In this document: piece after piece, positions 17,438 through 25,677 of the stretch | Layout of the letters: each line of letters starts with the position of its first letter | Position numbering within the stretch: position 1 is the first letter of the stretch | DNA from: Rivularia sp963920925 | GTDB lineage: Bacteria; Cyanobacteriota; Cyanobacteriia; Cyanobacteriales; Nostocaceae | NCBI RefSeq assembly: GCF_963920925.1 | Contig: NZ_CAWUDI010000002.1 | Span: 208,198 to 272,197 of the forward strand | DNA: 64,000 nucleotides | Direction of reading: 5' to 3' | Notes under the pieces: generated by a model | Told to the model about the DNA's origin: nothing | Seen by the model: only the letters and a program-made list of their open reading frames with translations | The model's database searches: none | Made by a program: the position numbers and the translations under genes

Positions 17438-17557
17438 GGAATAGGGAACGGGGAACAGGAGTAGAGTGGGAGATGGGGAGAGAAGGGGACAAGGAGAAAT
17501 TAAACCTTTAACCTTTAACTTTTAACCTTAGTTACTCCTAACTCCCAACTCCCTTTA

Positions 17558-18247
17558 TTAATTTGCGACTTCTGCCATTTCAACAACTCTGCCGTCGTAA
17601 TCTTTCACCAAAAAATTCAGTGGCTTGCGATTGCGAATTTTAAATTTTAAACCTCGTGTTTCAACTCGCAGTAATACCATTTCTAGACAATCACGATCAA
17701 AGCATACGTGACGCTGTTGATTTTTGGTGCCCAAACTAGCTCCAGTGATTACGTGTAGCTGAGTATTTTTCTTAAGTTGATACCAAAGTCCTTCAGTAGC
17801 ATTTGACATCCTGCTTGGATAGCTAGGGCTGCTACCTAAATACATCGGATCGATTCCCGTTGCGCCGATTGTTTGTTCGTAATTGTAATAATAGTGCAAA
17901 GGTACTTCCGCTGCGGGTAAGTCTAACAGCCCTTCATATAAATCTCGGGCTACCTCTAAATCAGAAACCATAATAGTATGTACTTTTGGAGCGCTGGAGA
18001 GAAACATCCACATCGCTCCAGCATAAGCTGCTAGGAGCATCACCATTATGCCTTGCGTGGAAAACAAGCTATCCAACGGCAGAAAAGAACCTAAAATATT
18101 CGGAGTAAAAACGTAAGCGATCGCGTCAACTAGTGTAACCATGAACAAATTAGTAAATATATAAGAATTGAATCTATTTTGGATTTTAACAACGGATGTT
18201 TTTTGTGCAGGGATTGTTAATGCAGGGAATTCAATGCGCTCCGGCAT
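17558..18247 (-). CDS. Two-helix membrane protein fused to a glyoxalase/VOC domain
   Basis: 229 aa. Two membrane helices are predicted at about 29-48 and 66-84. They are followed by a soluble VOC-like domain (88-229) starting KVHTIMVSDLEVARDLYEGLLDLP, the usual betaalphabeta opening of glyoxalase/dioxygenase folds. The domain ends with FLVKDYDGRVVEMAEV. Candidate metal ligands are H90, the His of QLHVITG and the Glu near the end. Most VOC enzymes are soluble, so the membrane tether is uncommon. The substrate is unknown. It is flanked by repeats; a divergent 340-base gap separates it from the sigma-like gene. Confidence 0.75.
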   Translation of the reverse strand: MPERIEFPALTIPAQKTSVVKIQNRFNSYIFTNLFMVTLVDAIAYVFTPNILGSFLPLDSLFSTQGIMVMLLAAYAGAMWMFLSSAPKVHTIMVSDLEVARDLYEGLLDLPAAEVPLHYYYNYEQTIGATGIDPMYLGSSPSYPSRMSNATEGLWYQLKKNTQLHVITGASLGTKNQQRHVCFDRDCLEMVLLRVETRGLKFKIRNRKPLNFLVKDYDGRVVEMAEVAN

Positions 18248-18587
18248 TATCTTCGTTAATCAAGAGTAGAAATTTATTCTAAAATCCTGGACACTTACTT
18301 TATGAGAGAACTCCTGCACCGCAGTATCCTTAGAATCTAAGCAGAGTTAATGAAAGCTGTAAAAATAACAATATTTTACTACTTCTTACTTCCTACTTCC
18401 TACTTTGTGCTTTCTGCTTTCTAGCTTTACCCAGCAATGAAGGGGTTGTTCGAGTAGCAGTGCTTCTAATCTATGAAAACTTTTAATCTAAATGTTCGTG
18501 CTAAATACATCAACACCAAGATATTATGCGATTAACGAAAAATATACATCCCTCAAATAATTCTAGCAATATAGACTAAAAAAGACT
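18248..18587. other. Divergent intergenic region upstream of the sigma-like gene
   Basis: 340 bases containing a tract of ACTTCCT/TTCTGCTTTCT pyrimidine repeats near 18380-18425 and AT-rich sequence near 18470-18585. Both flanking promoters should be here. I see no gene or clear hairpin. Confidence 0.45.
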
Positions 18588-19226
18588 GTGCAAATTCCTC
18601 ATTTCCCAGAATCCAACCATCCTTTAGTTAAGTCACTGTTCCATAAAAGCGATCAAGAACTGATAAATTTATTTGGACAGTACCCAGACGCTGGAAGATA
18701 CTTTACGGCGATTTTTTGCCGATATAGTCCGATCGTCTACACTTTGATTATGCATTCAGCGCGATCGCCAGTACAAGCCGATTATTTGTTCGCCATGACT
18801 TGGAAACATATTTACTACCAAGTCGGTGGGGTGAATTTAGAAAGTACAGATCCACAAGCACCAGCCATGACTTTACAAAATTGGCTGATTAATATGACTG
18901 CTTACTGTATCAATGAAACAGAACTACCACCTACGGAAAGTATTCATTACTCCCTCAAAACTACTTCTCCGCCTCTGTGGTGCTATGTAGAACAGTCTTT
19001 AGACCAATTACCACCTATGTTGAGATTGATAGTCTTAATGGCTCAAACCTTCCACTGGAGCGAAACGAGAATTGCAGCTTATTTGCAAGCTGAGGGAGAA
19101 GGTATTTCTCCAAATGAGGTAGCAAATTTTCTTCAACAAGGTTATCGTATGCTAGAAGAAAAATTACCAGCAGACATTCGTGCCATATATTTAGGTGAAA
19201 ATTTCCTTCAACCTGTATCTGCGTAA
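18588..19226 (+). CDS. Sigma-70-like (ECF-type) protein, divergent
   Basis: 212 aa from a GTG start. The N-terminal half (FGQYPDAGRYFTAIFCRYSPIVYTLI, then DYLFAMTWKHIYYQV) resembles sigma region 2. The C-terminal part (LDQLPPMLRLIVLMAQTFHWSETRIAAYLQAEGEGISPNEVANFLQQGYRMLEEKLP) resembles a region 4 helix-turn-helix. Both parts are divergent, so promoter recognition by this protein is only inferred. The central segment is short and polar. No anti-sigma gene is adjacent; the next gene, 87 bases downstream, is a TPR protein. It could be an alternative sigma factor or a sigma-fold regulator. Confidence 0.7.
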   Translation: MQIPHFPESNHPLVKSLFHKSDQELINLFGQYPDAGRYFTAIFCRYSPIVYTLIMHSARSPVQADYLFAMTWKHIYYQVGGVNLESTDPQAPAMTLQNWLINMTAYCINETELPPTESIHYSLKTTSPPLWCYVEQSLDQLPPMLRLIVLMAQTFHWSETRIAAYLQAEGEGISPNEVANFLQQGYRMLEEKLPADIRAIYLGENFLQPVSA

Positions 19227-19313
19227 TAATGCTTATTCAACGAATCAAGCTGGTAGTAATTTAGTTTAAAGTAAATGTTTTTACTTAAAAATAATTTTTT
19301 ACGGTAAATCTAT

Positions 19314-20408
19314 ATGAAACAATCGAACCTACTAGCAGCAGCCAAATTTCAATCATCATCCTATCGTGCCCGGAAGCAATTTCCCAAAAAGCTTAACAAG
19401 GCTTTTGGTTTTTTACTATTTTCCTTATTATTAAGTCCCATAACTGTAACTGCTGCTGATATTACCGAACAACTACATTATCCTCAAATTGACAAAAAAG
19501 TATTGCAGCAATCAAGGGATGAAGCAGATACTTTGTTGCGTTTAGGTGAAAGACAAAATATCGAGGGAAATCCTAACAAAGCAGTTGACTCTTTATTGCA
19601 AGCAAAAGAAATTTACCATTCAATTGGTGACTTAAATGCACTTGGTTTAACCTACGAGTTTTTAGGCAAAAGTTACATTGAGTTAAAACAGTATAAAAAA
19701 GCGTCGGACGCAATTCGCAGACGTTTGGCGATCGCTCGCGACACCAAAGACTTTCAAAGTCAGATTTTTGCGCTAAATAACATCGGAACCTTGCTGCTAC
19801 AAAAAGGCGAATTTCAAACCGCTTCTCAAACTTTTGAGCAAGCATTAACAATTGCTCAAAACCTTAGTAGTAGTGAAGGTTACGGAATATCCTTAAGTAA
19901 TTTGGGATTATCCGCAGCAAGGGTAGGAGATTATAATAAAGCAATTAAACTGTACAAAAACGCTCTTAATTATCGACGAAAAGTTGGTAATCCCATAGGT
20001 GAAGCAAACACCTTAAATAATCTAGGTGAAGCTTACCAAATAGTTGGTAGTTATCAAGACAGAATTGATACTTATGGAGCCGCTTTAAGACTTGCTCAAG
20101 CATCAAGAGATAATATTAATCAATTACGAGCAATCGATGGATTAGTAGCTGCTCATAGTTCGGTAGGTCGGTACAATAGTGCAATTGAATTATTAGAAAA
20201 ACGGTTGGCGATCGCCTCATACTTAAGAAGCCCCCGCGAGCAACTAAATTCCTTTGAATCCTACGCTCAAATATATGAAAAGCTTGGTAAATATTCCACA
20301 GCCCGTAACTTTTATGAAAGAGCGATTACTTTAGCAAAAACCCTTGAAGATAGTAGAAAGGAATTGCTATTGCGCGATCGAGTTACTCAAATGATGAAAA
20401 AAAGCTGA
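19314..20408 (+). CDS. Exported tetratricopeptide repeat protein
   Basis: 364 aa. A basic N-terminus and a hydrophobic stretch (about 26-48, FGFLLFSLLLSPITVTA) form a signal peptide or anchor. Residues about 65-360 contain seven or so TPR units of the Rapsyn/FabR type, with repeated LNNLGEAY-, ALNNIGTLL- and LSNLGLSAARVGDYNKAI-like helices. It is probably a periplasmic scaffold for protein-protein contacts. It could be cotranscribed with the sigma-like gene upstream. It is followed by purine-rich repeats and a structured repeat element. Confidence 0.88.
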   Translation: MKQSNLLAAAKFQSSSYRARKQFPKKLNKAFGFLLFSLLLSPITVTAADITEQLHYPQIDKKVLQQSRDEADTLLRLGERQNIEGNPNKAVDSLLQAKEIYHSIGDLNALGLTYEFLGKSYIELKQYKKASDAIRRRLAIARDTKDFQSQIFALNNIGTLLLQKGEFQTASQTFEQALTIAQNLSSSEGYGISLSNLGLSAARVGDYNKAIKLYKNALNYRRKVGNPIGEANTLNNLGEAYQIVGSYQDRIDTYGAALRLAQASRDNINQLRAIDGLVAAHSSVGRYNSAIELLEKRLAIASYLRSPREQLNSFESYAQIYEKLGKYSTARNFYERAITLAKTLEDSRKELLLRDRVTQMMKKS

Positions 20409-20640
20409 TTTGGGAATTGGGAATTGGGGATTGGGAGACAAGGGGACAAGGAGAATTTTAACCTTTTCCTTTAACCTTTGACTTTAGTTACTCCTAACTC
20501 CCAACCACAAACTTGTTCTGATATTGTTGGTGTAATGCTTGAAAAAAAGCATAATCTAACACAAAGATGCTGAGGGAATTACTAGAAGTTGCGAAAAAGC
20601 TATTTGAAGTTACTGATGGCTTAATTTACTTCTTGTATTT
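20409..20640. other. Repeat-rich intergenic stretch after the TPR gene
   Basis: Contains GGGAATTG and GGGGACAAGG-type repeats (20410-20455), AACCTTT/TAACTCC runs, then unremarkable sequence up to the structured repeat at 20641. No gene is seen. Confidence 0.5.
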
Positions 20641-20810
20641 CTTACACCATTCTCAATACCGCCTTGGAATAAATTCCCAGGCTCATAAACAAAGTCAGAT
20701 AAATCTGACTAGGAGAGGCTTTTAGTGCGTTTTAACGTACTTTGTATATTAGCCTCGGAATTGATTCCGAGGCGGGAATTAGGGCAAAGACGAGAATGGT
20801 GCAAGATGTG
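20641..20810 (+). repeat. MITE-like structured repeat, copy A
   Basis: About 165 bases bounded by 14-base terminal inverted repeats with one mismatch: CTTACACCATTCTC (20641-20654) and GAGAATGGTGCAAG (20792-20805). Inside are palindromes AGTCAGATAAATCTGACT, GCCTCGGAA/TTCCGAGGC and GTGCGTT/AACGTAC. A near-identical arrangement occurs at 54052-54224 on the other strand. No transposase is encoded. It fits a non-autonomous mobile element or a mobile RNA-hairpin repeat. Confidence 0.8.
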
Positions 20811-20932
20811 AATTTTAACGCACTTTGTATATAAGCCTTGAAACTGATTTCTCTGCGTTCACGCGGAGCGTGCGGGCTAGAAAGCCTCCGGCTTACAAGG
20901 TGGGTGTTTGGGCTTAACGGTAATGGTGCAAG
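20811..20932 (+). repeat. Truncated second copy of the structured repeat
   Basis: Directly after copy A, TTAACGCACTTTGTATATAAGCC repeats the right-hand half of the element, a CGCGGAGCG-type palindrome interrupts it, and TAATGGTGCAAG at 20921-20932 repeats the right terminus. This looks like a nested or tandem partial copy. Confidence 0.6.
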
Positions 20933-21095
20933 AACTGAGGATTTGCCAAATATTCTTGATGATATATATGACGAAAGAAAGATAAATGGGCTATCTTAGC
21001 AAGGACTTAAAAATAGGATAAGGGAATGGTCTAAGCTCAGTTAAGATAATTTTTACTGAATAGGGAAAAAGACTAAAAAAATAAGAGCTAGGAAT

Positions 21096-21123
21096 TAACT
21101 CCTAACTCCTAACTCCTAACTCC
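21096..21123. repeat. TAACTCC tandem array (4 units)
   Basis: Four exact TAACTCC heptamers immediately downstream of the minus-strand DUF2267 gene stop; same family as at 1884 and, on the other strand, 43497. Confidence 0.85.
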
Positions 21124-21135
21124 TAACACTTAAAA

Positions 21136-22002
21136 TTAAGCTGCTTTCCACAGTTCAAGAATTCGATCGGGTAGCCATTTAGCTATCTCCTGAATTCTTT
21201 CTTCTGATAACTCATCTTTTGTGGCAGAGAAAATAGCCTTAACAACTTGTTCGCGGTCTACATCTTTTGGCATTCCACCTTCGTTTGCGACTCGGAATAA
21301 GAAACGGTCAGAGTCAATTTTAAAGATACCGGGACCTTGCCAAGGTGGACGTACCCGACTTAAAAATCCGACAATTGGATTCGTATCTTTCCAAAGCTCT
21401 ACAATTTCCATTTGTAGGGCTTTATCTTTTGTAGGTTCTGCTGGTTCGTGCAATTCCTCAGCAACGCGATCGGCTGCTTCTGTAGTCATTAGGTCGCGCA
21501 TTACCCGAAATACCACTTCGCTAATATCTCTAGCATCGAAAATATCATTTAAACCACCTTTAAGCATTACCTTTTCTAAGAAAGGCATATCTTTTGTAGC
21601 TATTGGACTTGCGGGACCTTGATCTAAAGCTTGAGGAGGATTTTCCTCCATTCTTTCGAGTAACTTTTTCCCTTTATCTGTTAATTTTGCCTCTTCAAAT
21701 TTGATTAGATGTGGAAGAGGGCCATCTTCGGCACCTAAAGTATTTGCGACTCTAACTCCAACTTCATCTGAGTTTATTAGATCGGGGACATCTTCCTGAT
21801 TTGCGTATGCATTACCCGAAAACTTTGCTTGGATATACTGCTTTTGATTTAAGTAATCCAAATGACCCATGAAGTCACTTTGTGTCAATCCTCTACCTGT
21901 AAAATCAGTTTCGGTGAAGCCAATTTCGTGAATTTTGTCACCGCCTTCTTTAATTTTCTTGAGTATAATAAAGGCAACATCTTCTCTTAAACTAATAGGC
22001 AT
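21136..22002 (-). CDS. DUF2267 domain protein with N-terminal winged-helix-like region
   Basis: 288 aa, soluble. Residues about 1-120 look like a small winged-helix fold (VAFIILKKIKEGG... LTQSDFMGHLDYLNQKQYIQAKF... LTDKGKKLLERM). Residues about 145-285 match DUF2267 (EVVFRVMRDLMTTEAADRVAEELH ... DREQVVKAIFSATKDELSEERIQEIAKWLP), a family of unknown function. An AGGAG site lies 6 bases before the ATG. A DNA-binding or regulatory role is possible from the winged-helix-like part, but unproven. Confidence 0.8.
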   Translation of the reverse strand: MPISLREDVAFIILKKIKEGGDKIHEIGFTETDFTGRGLTQSDFMGHLDYLNQKQYIQAKFSGNAYANQEDVPDLINSDEVGVRVANTLGAEDGPLPHLIKFEEAKLTDKGKKLLERMEENPPQALDQGPASPIATKDMPFLEKVMLKGGLNDIFDARDISEVVFRVMRDLMTTEAADRVAEELHEPAEPTKDKALQMEIVELWKDTNPIVGFLSRVRPPWQGPGIFKIDSDRFLFRVANEGGMPKDVDREQVVKAIFSATKDELSEERIQEIAKWLPDRILELWKAA

Positions 22003-22310
22003 TCAATTCTCCTGAAAGCTTTATTTTTATTTATATTTAGCTGAATAAATTATCATCAAAAGTAAATTGGCAATTTGTGGAATTAATCTAAATAATCTAG
22101 ATAATCTAAAAAAATTATCAAATTATCAAAGATTAAGAATCAATAGAAAAATCATTTGTTTTCTACTTTTTGCATCAAACTGCTACTGATTCGATGATTA
22201 TTTTTATCCTTTAAGCTTCATCAACCACCTTAATAGGTACAGTTACTCATCCACATCTGCCACTAGAAACAAATTGCATCCACCAGCCGAAACATTTTTA
22301 GCGTTCAGAA
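22003..22310. other. Intergenic region between DUF2267 gene and kinase gene
   Basis: 308 AT-rich bases between two minus-strand genes, including repeated AATCTA units near 22085-22110. It should hold the DUF2267 promoter. I see no gene or strong hairpin. Confidence 0.4.
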
Positions 22311-23801
22311 TTAAGACTCAGGAATAATTGGCAAAGTGACGGTAACTGTTGTACCTTTTTCAAGAACGCTTTCAAATTGCACTTGTCCTTGATGGTTTTC
22401 CAGAATTGCCTTAGAGATAGGTAGTCCCAAACCAGAACCGTGAGTATTTTTAGTCAAAGTGTTTCCCGATGTATGGCTGCGTGCTGGATCTACTCGGTAA
22501 AAACGGTCAAACAAGCGCGGTAAAGCTTCAGATGGAATACCAATACCGTTATCTTTAACCTTCACTTGCAGCACCGAACGATTTACAATTTCCATGCGCG
22601 ACAATTCAACTTCTACTCTCCCGTTTTCCTGGGTGTAGCGTAAAGCGTTGCTAATTAAATTAGTAAATAAACGTGCTAATTGCTCCCAATTACCCATCAA
22701 GGTAAACCAATCTTCAAGTAATTCCGGATTAATTTCGGTTTCGGGAGAATCAATTAAATGTAACAATAAAGCAATATTTTTTGACTTAGCAAACAGCTGT
22801 TGTTCTTCGACTACTTCCATTAGCAAAGCGTCAATAGGGCAAGAAGAAAATTCGTAGCTGGTAATTCCGCTATCTTGACGAGCCAAAAATAGCAAATCAT
22901 TGACTAACTTACCAAGACGTTGAGTTAATCGTTCTATTAACTTTAACTGTTGTTGATAATGTTCTACATAAATCCCTTGTGCTTGCGTTACTTCCAACTC
23001 ATCCAAAGCAACCTGTACGTTAGTTTGAATTAATGCGATCGGACTTCTAAGTTCGTGAGAAGCATCTGCGGTAAACTGCTTGAGATGTTGATAGGACTCT
23101 CTTATGGGTTGCATTGCTAATCCAGCAAGAAACCACCCGCTAGTTGCAACAGAAACTAACATCAAGCTAATACCCAAACCCAAATCCACAATTAACTGAC
23201 GGCTAGGTTTTGTCACTTCAAACCAAGGATGGCTTACCCGCAGATATCCCAAAACTTGTCGTCCAACTTCCACTCTTTGAGTCACTTGCCGCAACAGCAT
23301 TGGCTCAGAAAGCCCACCTACATTTTCCCCTTGTCTACGGACACTTTCCTCAACGCTTTGAACCCCCGCACGGAAGTGTCCTCCCCTTTTCCCCTTGTCT
23401 ACGGACACTTTCCATCGCCCCATCTCTCCCCCTCTCACCACCCGAACAGTTTCACCCATAGGATTGGAATGAATAGGTATATTTAATGGTTCAGATAAAG
23501 TTGACCAAAGTAACTTACCAGTAGGGCTAAACCATTCCAAATCTATACGGTCATCTTCATTTTTATCCGTATCATCACGGAAACTCGCTTCTAAATTAAC
23601 TTTGAATTGACCGTTATTCGATACAGCTTCGATAACAAGCGATCGCTCTACAACTTCCACTACATGATTCAACGTATCGTCAATCCGCTCAATCAAAGTA
23701 TTGCGTACATAAAAATAAACTCCACTAGCAAACACCAGCAATAACACGGCCGTTACGGCAGTATACCAAATAGCAAGACGACGACGAGTAGCTTGGAACA
23801 T
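22311..23801 (-). CDS. Sensor histidine kinase, membrane-bound
   Basis: 496 aa. Membrane helix 1 is at 12-33, a periplasmic sensor region at 34-202, helix 2 at 203-229 and then a short HAMP-like linker. The HisKA box has DASHELRSPIA with phospho-acceptor H249. The ATPase domain has the N-box NLISNALRYT, G1 DNGIGIP, a DRFYRVD segment and G2 GSGLGLPISKAI. All catalytic motifs are intact. No response regulator is adjacent, so its partner is elsewhere; the nearest downstream function is unknown. Residues about 128-161 of the sensor region are encoded by an inserted repetitive element (23324-23446). The kinase faces away from the fimbrial locus across a 1-kb gap. Confidence 0.93.
   Translation of the reverse strand: MFQATRRRLAIWYTAVTAVLLLVFASGVYFYVRNTLIERIDDTLNHVVEVVERSLVIEAVSNNGQFKVNLEASFRDDTDKNEDDRIDLEWFSPTGKLLWSTLSEPLNIPIHSNPMGETVRVVRGGEMGRWKVSVDKGKRGGHFRAGVQSVEESVRRQGENVGGLSEPMLLRQVTQRVEVGRQVLGYLRVSHPWFEVTKPSRQLIVDLGLGISLMLVSVATSGWFLAGLAMQPIRESYQHLKQFTADASHELRSPIALIQTNVQVALDELEVTQAQGIYVEHYQQQLKLIERLTQRLGKLVNDLLFLARQDSGITSYEFSSCPIDALLMEVVEEQQLFAKSKNIALLLHLIDSPETEINPELLEDWFTLMGNWEQLARLFTNLISNALRYTQENGRVEVELSRMEIVNRSVLQVKVKDNGIGIPSEALPRLFDRFYRVDPARSHTSGNTLTKNTHGSGLGLPISKAILENHQGQVQFESVLEKGTTVTVTLPIIPES
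23324..23446 (-). repeat. REP-like palindromic repeat inserted inside the kinase gene
   Basis: A 26-base sequence containing CCTTGTCTACGGACACTTTC occurs exactly twice, at 23324-23349 and 23388-23413, with a period of 64 bases. Between them is an inverted copy of the core (CGGAAGTGTCC). A purine-rich GAGAGGGGGAGAGATGGGG tract, as in the intergenic repeats, adjoins on the gene's sense strand. Because 64 is not a multiple of three, the two copies are translated in different frames (SVDKGK and SVRRQGE), yet the gene stays open. Confidence 0.8.
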
Positions 23802-24033
23802 AGTCAGTGAGCAGTGAACAGTGAGCAGTTACCAGTTATTAATTCTACCCCCTCTACCCCCTCTTCCCCCTCTTCCCTTCAGTGTTATCTCGGATAATAT
23901 TTTTACATTTTTGGCACTTAATTCCATAATCCTACTGAAGTTATCCTTTAGCCGTAGAGGTTACATTCTTGATGTAAACCGGATACGAAGCAATGAACAA
24001 AATTAGTTGAAGCTTCTATTAATAAAGATTGGT

Positions 24034-24049
24034 AACTTGATATCAAGTT
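24034..24049. promoter_or_regulatory. 16-base perfect palindrome, candidate operator
   Basis: AACTTGATATCAAGTT is an exact palindrome. It is flanked further out by a second matching pair, AATAAAG and CTTTATT. It lies between the divergent kinase and fimbrial genes. The symmetry suggests a site for a dimeric regulator or a hairpin; the regulator is unknown. Confidence 0.45.
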
Positions 24050-24389
24050 TCAACAACTTTATTGATTGATAGCAAAACAAAAAAAATATAGGAGTTTAGG
24101 AAACTGCGTTTATAGAAGAGTAATTAATCTATAAACTGTTATGGCAATACTTTTTTCATCTTCGTATTCATAAAAAAGTATGTTCTATATATTGTATATA
24201 TTGCGAGACATACTTTCCTTATTTGCCATTATGTAGACAGTTAACTGTTGACTCGGTTAGGATAAAAAAACTTTCTAAGCTCCTATAAGTTCCCGTTCAA
24301 TAATAGAAGCGACGTTATAAGTTAAGCGTCATCAAAGCAATTAATAAGTAGTTTTATTTGATAAAACGTTTATTAAAAGTATTTCGATA

Positions 24390-24440
24390 ATCTCGTTTAC
24401 GAATTGTCGCTTCATTGTTAATTACTTACGTAAACGAGAT
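24390..24440. promoter_or_regulatory. Long inverted repeat in the fimbrial leader
   Basis: ATCTCGTTTACG (24390-24401) and CGTAAACGAGAT (24429-24440) are exact inverted copies 27 bases apart, followed a few bases later by a T-run. This could be a terminator/attenuator in a long leader RNA, or paired operators, upstream of the pilin gene. Confidence 0.5.
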
Positions 24441-24805
24441 AAGCATAAAAGTTTTTTATTTAACCTTTAAAGGGGGTGATGCTGACAAAAAAATCTGATA
24501 TTTTAATTAACTTGATTGTCTTCATAACCAAGTTTCGTTTTTCCGTTACTCTCCGGCTTACCAGGGAACCTCTATCAAACCGCTTTATCAAAGCATGAAG
24601 TCAAAGTTATGGTTTTTAACCTTATATAAAATGTACTGTACCGGAATATTGGCTCCATAAATCCAGGTGTACGTATTTTTATATTTTTCATAACTTGATT
24701 CTCCAGGTTTTATCTCAAATCCCTTTAGCAAACTAATTTGGATAAGTCAAAAACAGAGAGTTCATCAAACAACATTTACCTTACTAAAACCACAGAGAAA
24801 TAGAC

Positions 24806-25381
24806 ATGAAGAAAATTCTAGGCATTTTTGCAGCTAGTGCAGCAGCTTTAGCTAGCGCTATGATTTCAGCACCCGTTAATGCACAATCTGCTTTTTTACC
24901 AGTCGAGATAAAGGTGACTCCAGCAATATACCTACGTACATATAGTGACTTAAAATTTGAAGTTAGTGCAACAGATTTAACAACAGGACGTTCCGTCGAT
25001 CAAGATGCAGGAAGTTACGAAGAGGGTGGAAATATTACGGGTTTATCAACAGACACCCCGACTGGAGCGGAAGACCTAATAGTAACCAAACAAATTCCAA
25101 TTTTATACCAACTTTGGGGTTCTACTGCTAGTGCAGATGTTGATCTTATTGCCACCAAAACCGAACTAAGGGCTTCAGCAAGTGGAGGTTTCAGTGGAGG
25201 AGCGGGAACTCCAGTTACAATGACTGTGACAGAAGGACCACTTGAAAACAAGACAAATGCTGCTACTGCCGCTTATAAAACAGGTTCAGCATCATTCGAT
25301 TTTACTTTCCCCAGTTCTACTATCGGTGCGGATACAACATTCACTGGAGGTGAAGTTGAAATCAGAATTGTAACTCCGTAA
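24806..25381 (+). CDS. Secreted pilin-like subunit (putative chaperone-usher fimbria)
   Basis: 191 aa. A clear signal peptide (KKILGIFAASAAALASA, cleavage likely after VNA at residue 26) precedes a Ser/Thr/Gly/Ala-rich beta-strand protein. The mature part has no cysteine. It starts with an alternating hydrophobic strand (LPVEIKVTPAIYL) that could serve as a donor strand, and it ends with VEIRIVTP, like the last strand of spore-coat-U/fimbrial subunits. Assignment as a structural pilin rests mainly on context: a chaperone and an usher gene follow in the same orientation. It is the first gene after the 1-kb leader. A hairpin lies 22 bases after the stop. Confidence 0.65.
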   Translation: MKKILGIFAASAAALASAMISAPVNAQSAFLPVEIKVTPAIYLRTYSDLKFEVSATDLTTGRSVDQDAGSYEEGGNITGLSTDTPTGAEDLIVTKQIPILYQLWGSTASADVDLIATKTELRASASGGFSGGAGTPVTMTVTEGPLENKTNAATAAYKTGSASFDFTFPSSTIGADTTFTGGEVEIRIVTP

Positions 25382-25402
25382 AAAGTTTTACTTTTAATAT
25401 TT

Positions 25403-25429
25403 CTGGTGCAGGCAAATGCCTGCTTCCAG
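25403..25429 (+). promoter_or_regulatory. Intercistronic stem-loop after the pilin gene
   Basis: CTGG...GCAGGCA/TGCCTGC...CCAG form an extended hairpin with an AA-centred loop and no U-run. In fimbrial operons such hairpins often protect the upstream pilin mRNA or give partial termination, so that the major subunit is made in excess; that role is inferred here. Confidence 0.6.
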
Positions 25430-25677
25430 TCTCTTCTTAGCTAAAAAGTATTTACTCACGGAAATATCAAAATTCAATACAAAAGACTAACTTAATTGCT
25501 GTCATTATTTATGAGAATTATTTTCATTAATCTTATTTAAACATCAAATAAATTATTGGTATTTAAAACCTCATAATTGATGGCATAAAACCCTAGATGT
25601 ATAGTAATGAATAAAAGGCTAATAGTTCATATTCATTTATTCCTTATAATATTAAAAAAAATCTATTTTATTGAAAA

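Larger units (their letters stand above)
23802..24805. promoter_or_regulatory. Long non-coding region between kinase gene and fimbrial locus
   Basis: 1004 bases without a credible gene. It includes heptamer/pyrimidine repeats near the kinase start (23805-23880), a 16-base palindrome at 24034, a long inverted repeat at 24390-24440 and a purine tract AAAGGGGGTGATG at 24468. It should carry divergent promoters and a long 5' leader for the pilin gene. I do not recognise a known riboswitch. Confidence 0.55.

Noticed and set aside
23821..24006. 61-aa frame before the fimbrial locus
   Set aside because: It is rich in Pro/Leu from pyrimidine repeats and lacks a ribosome site.
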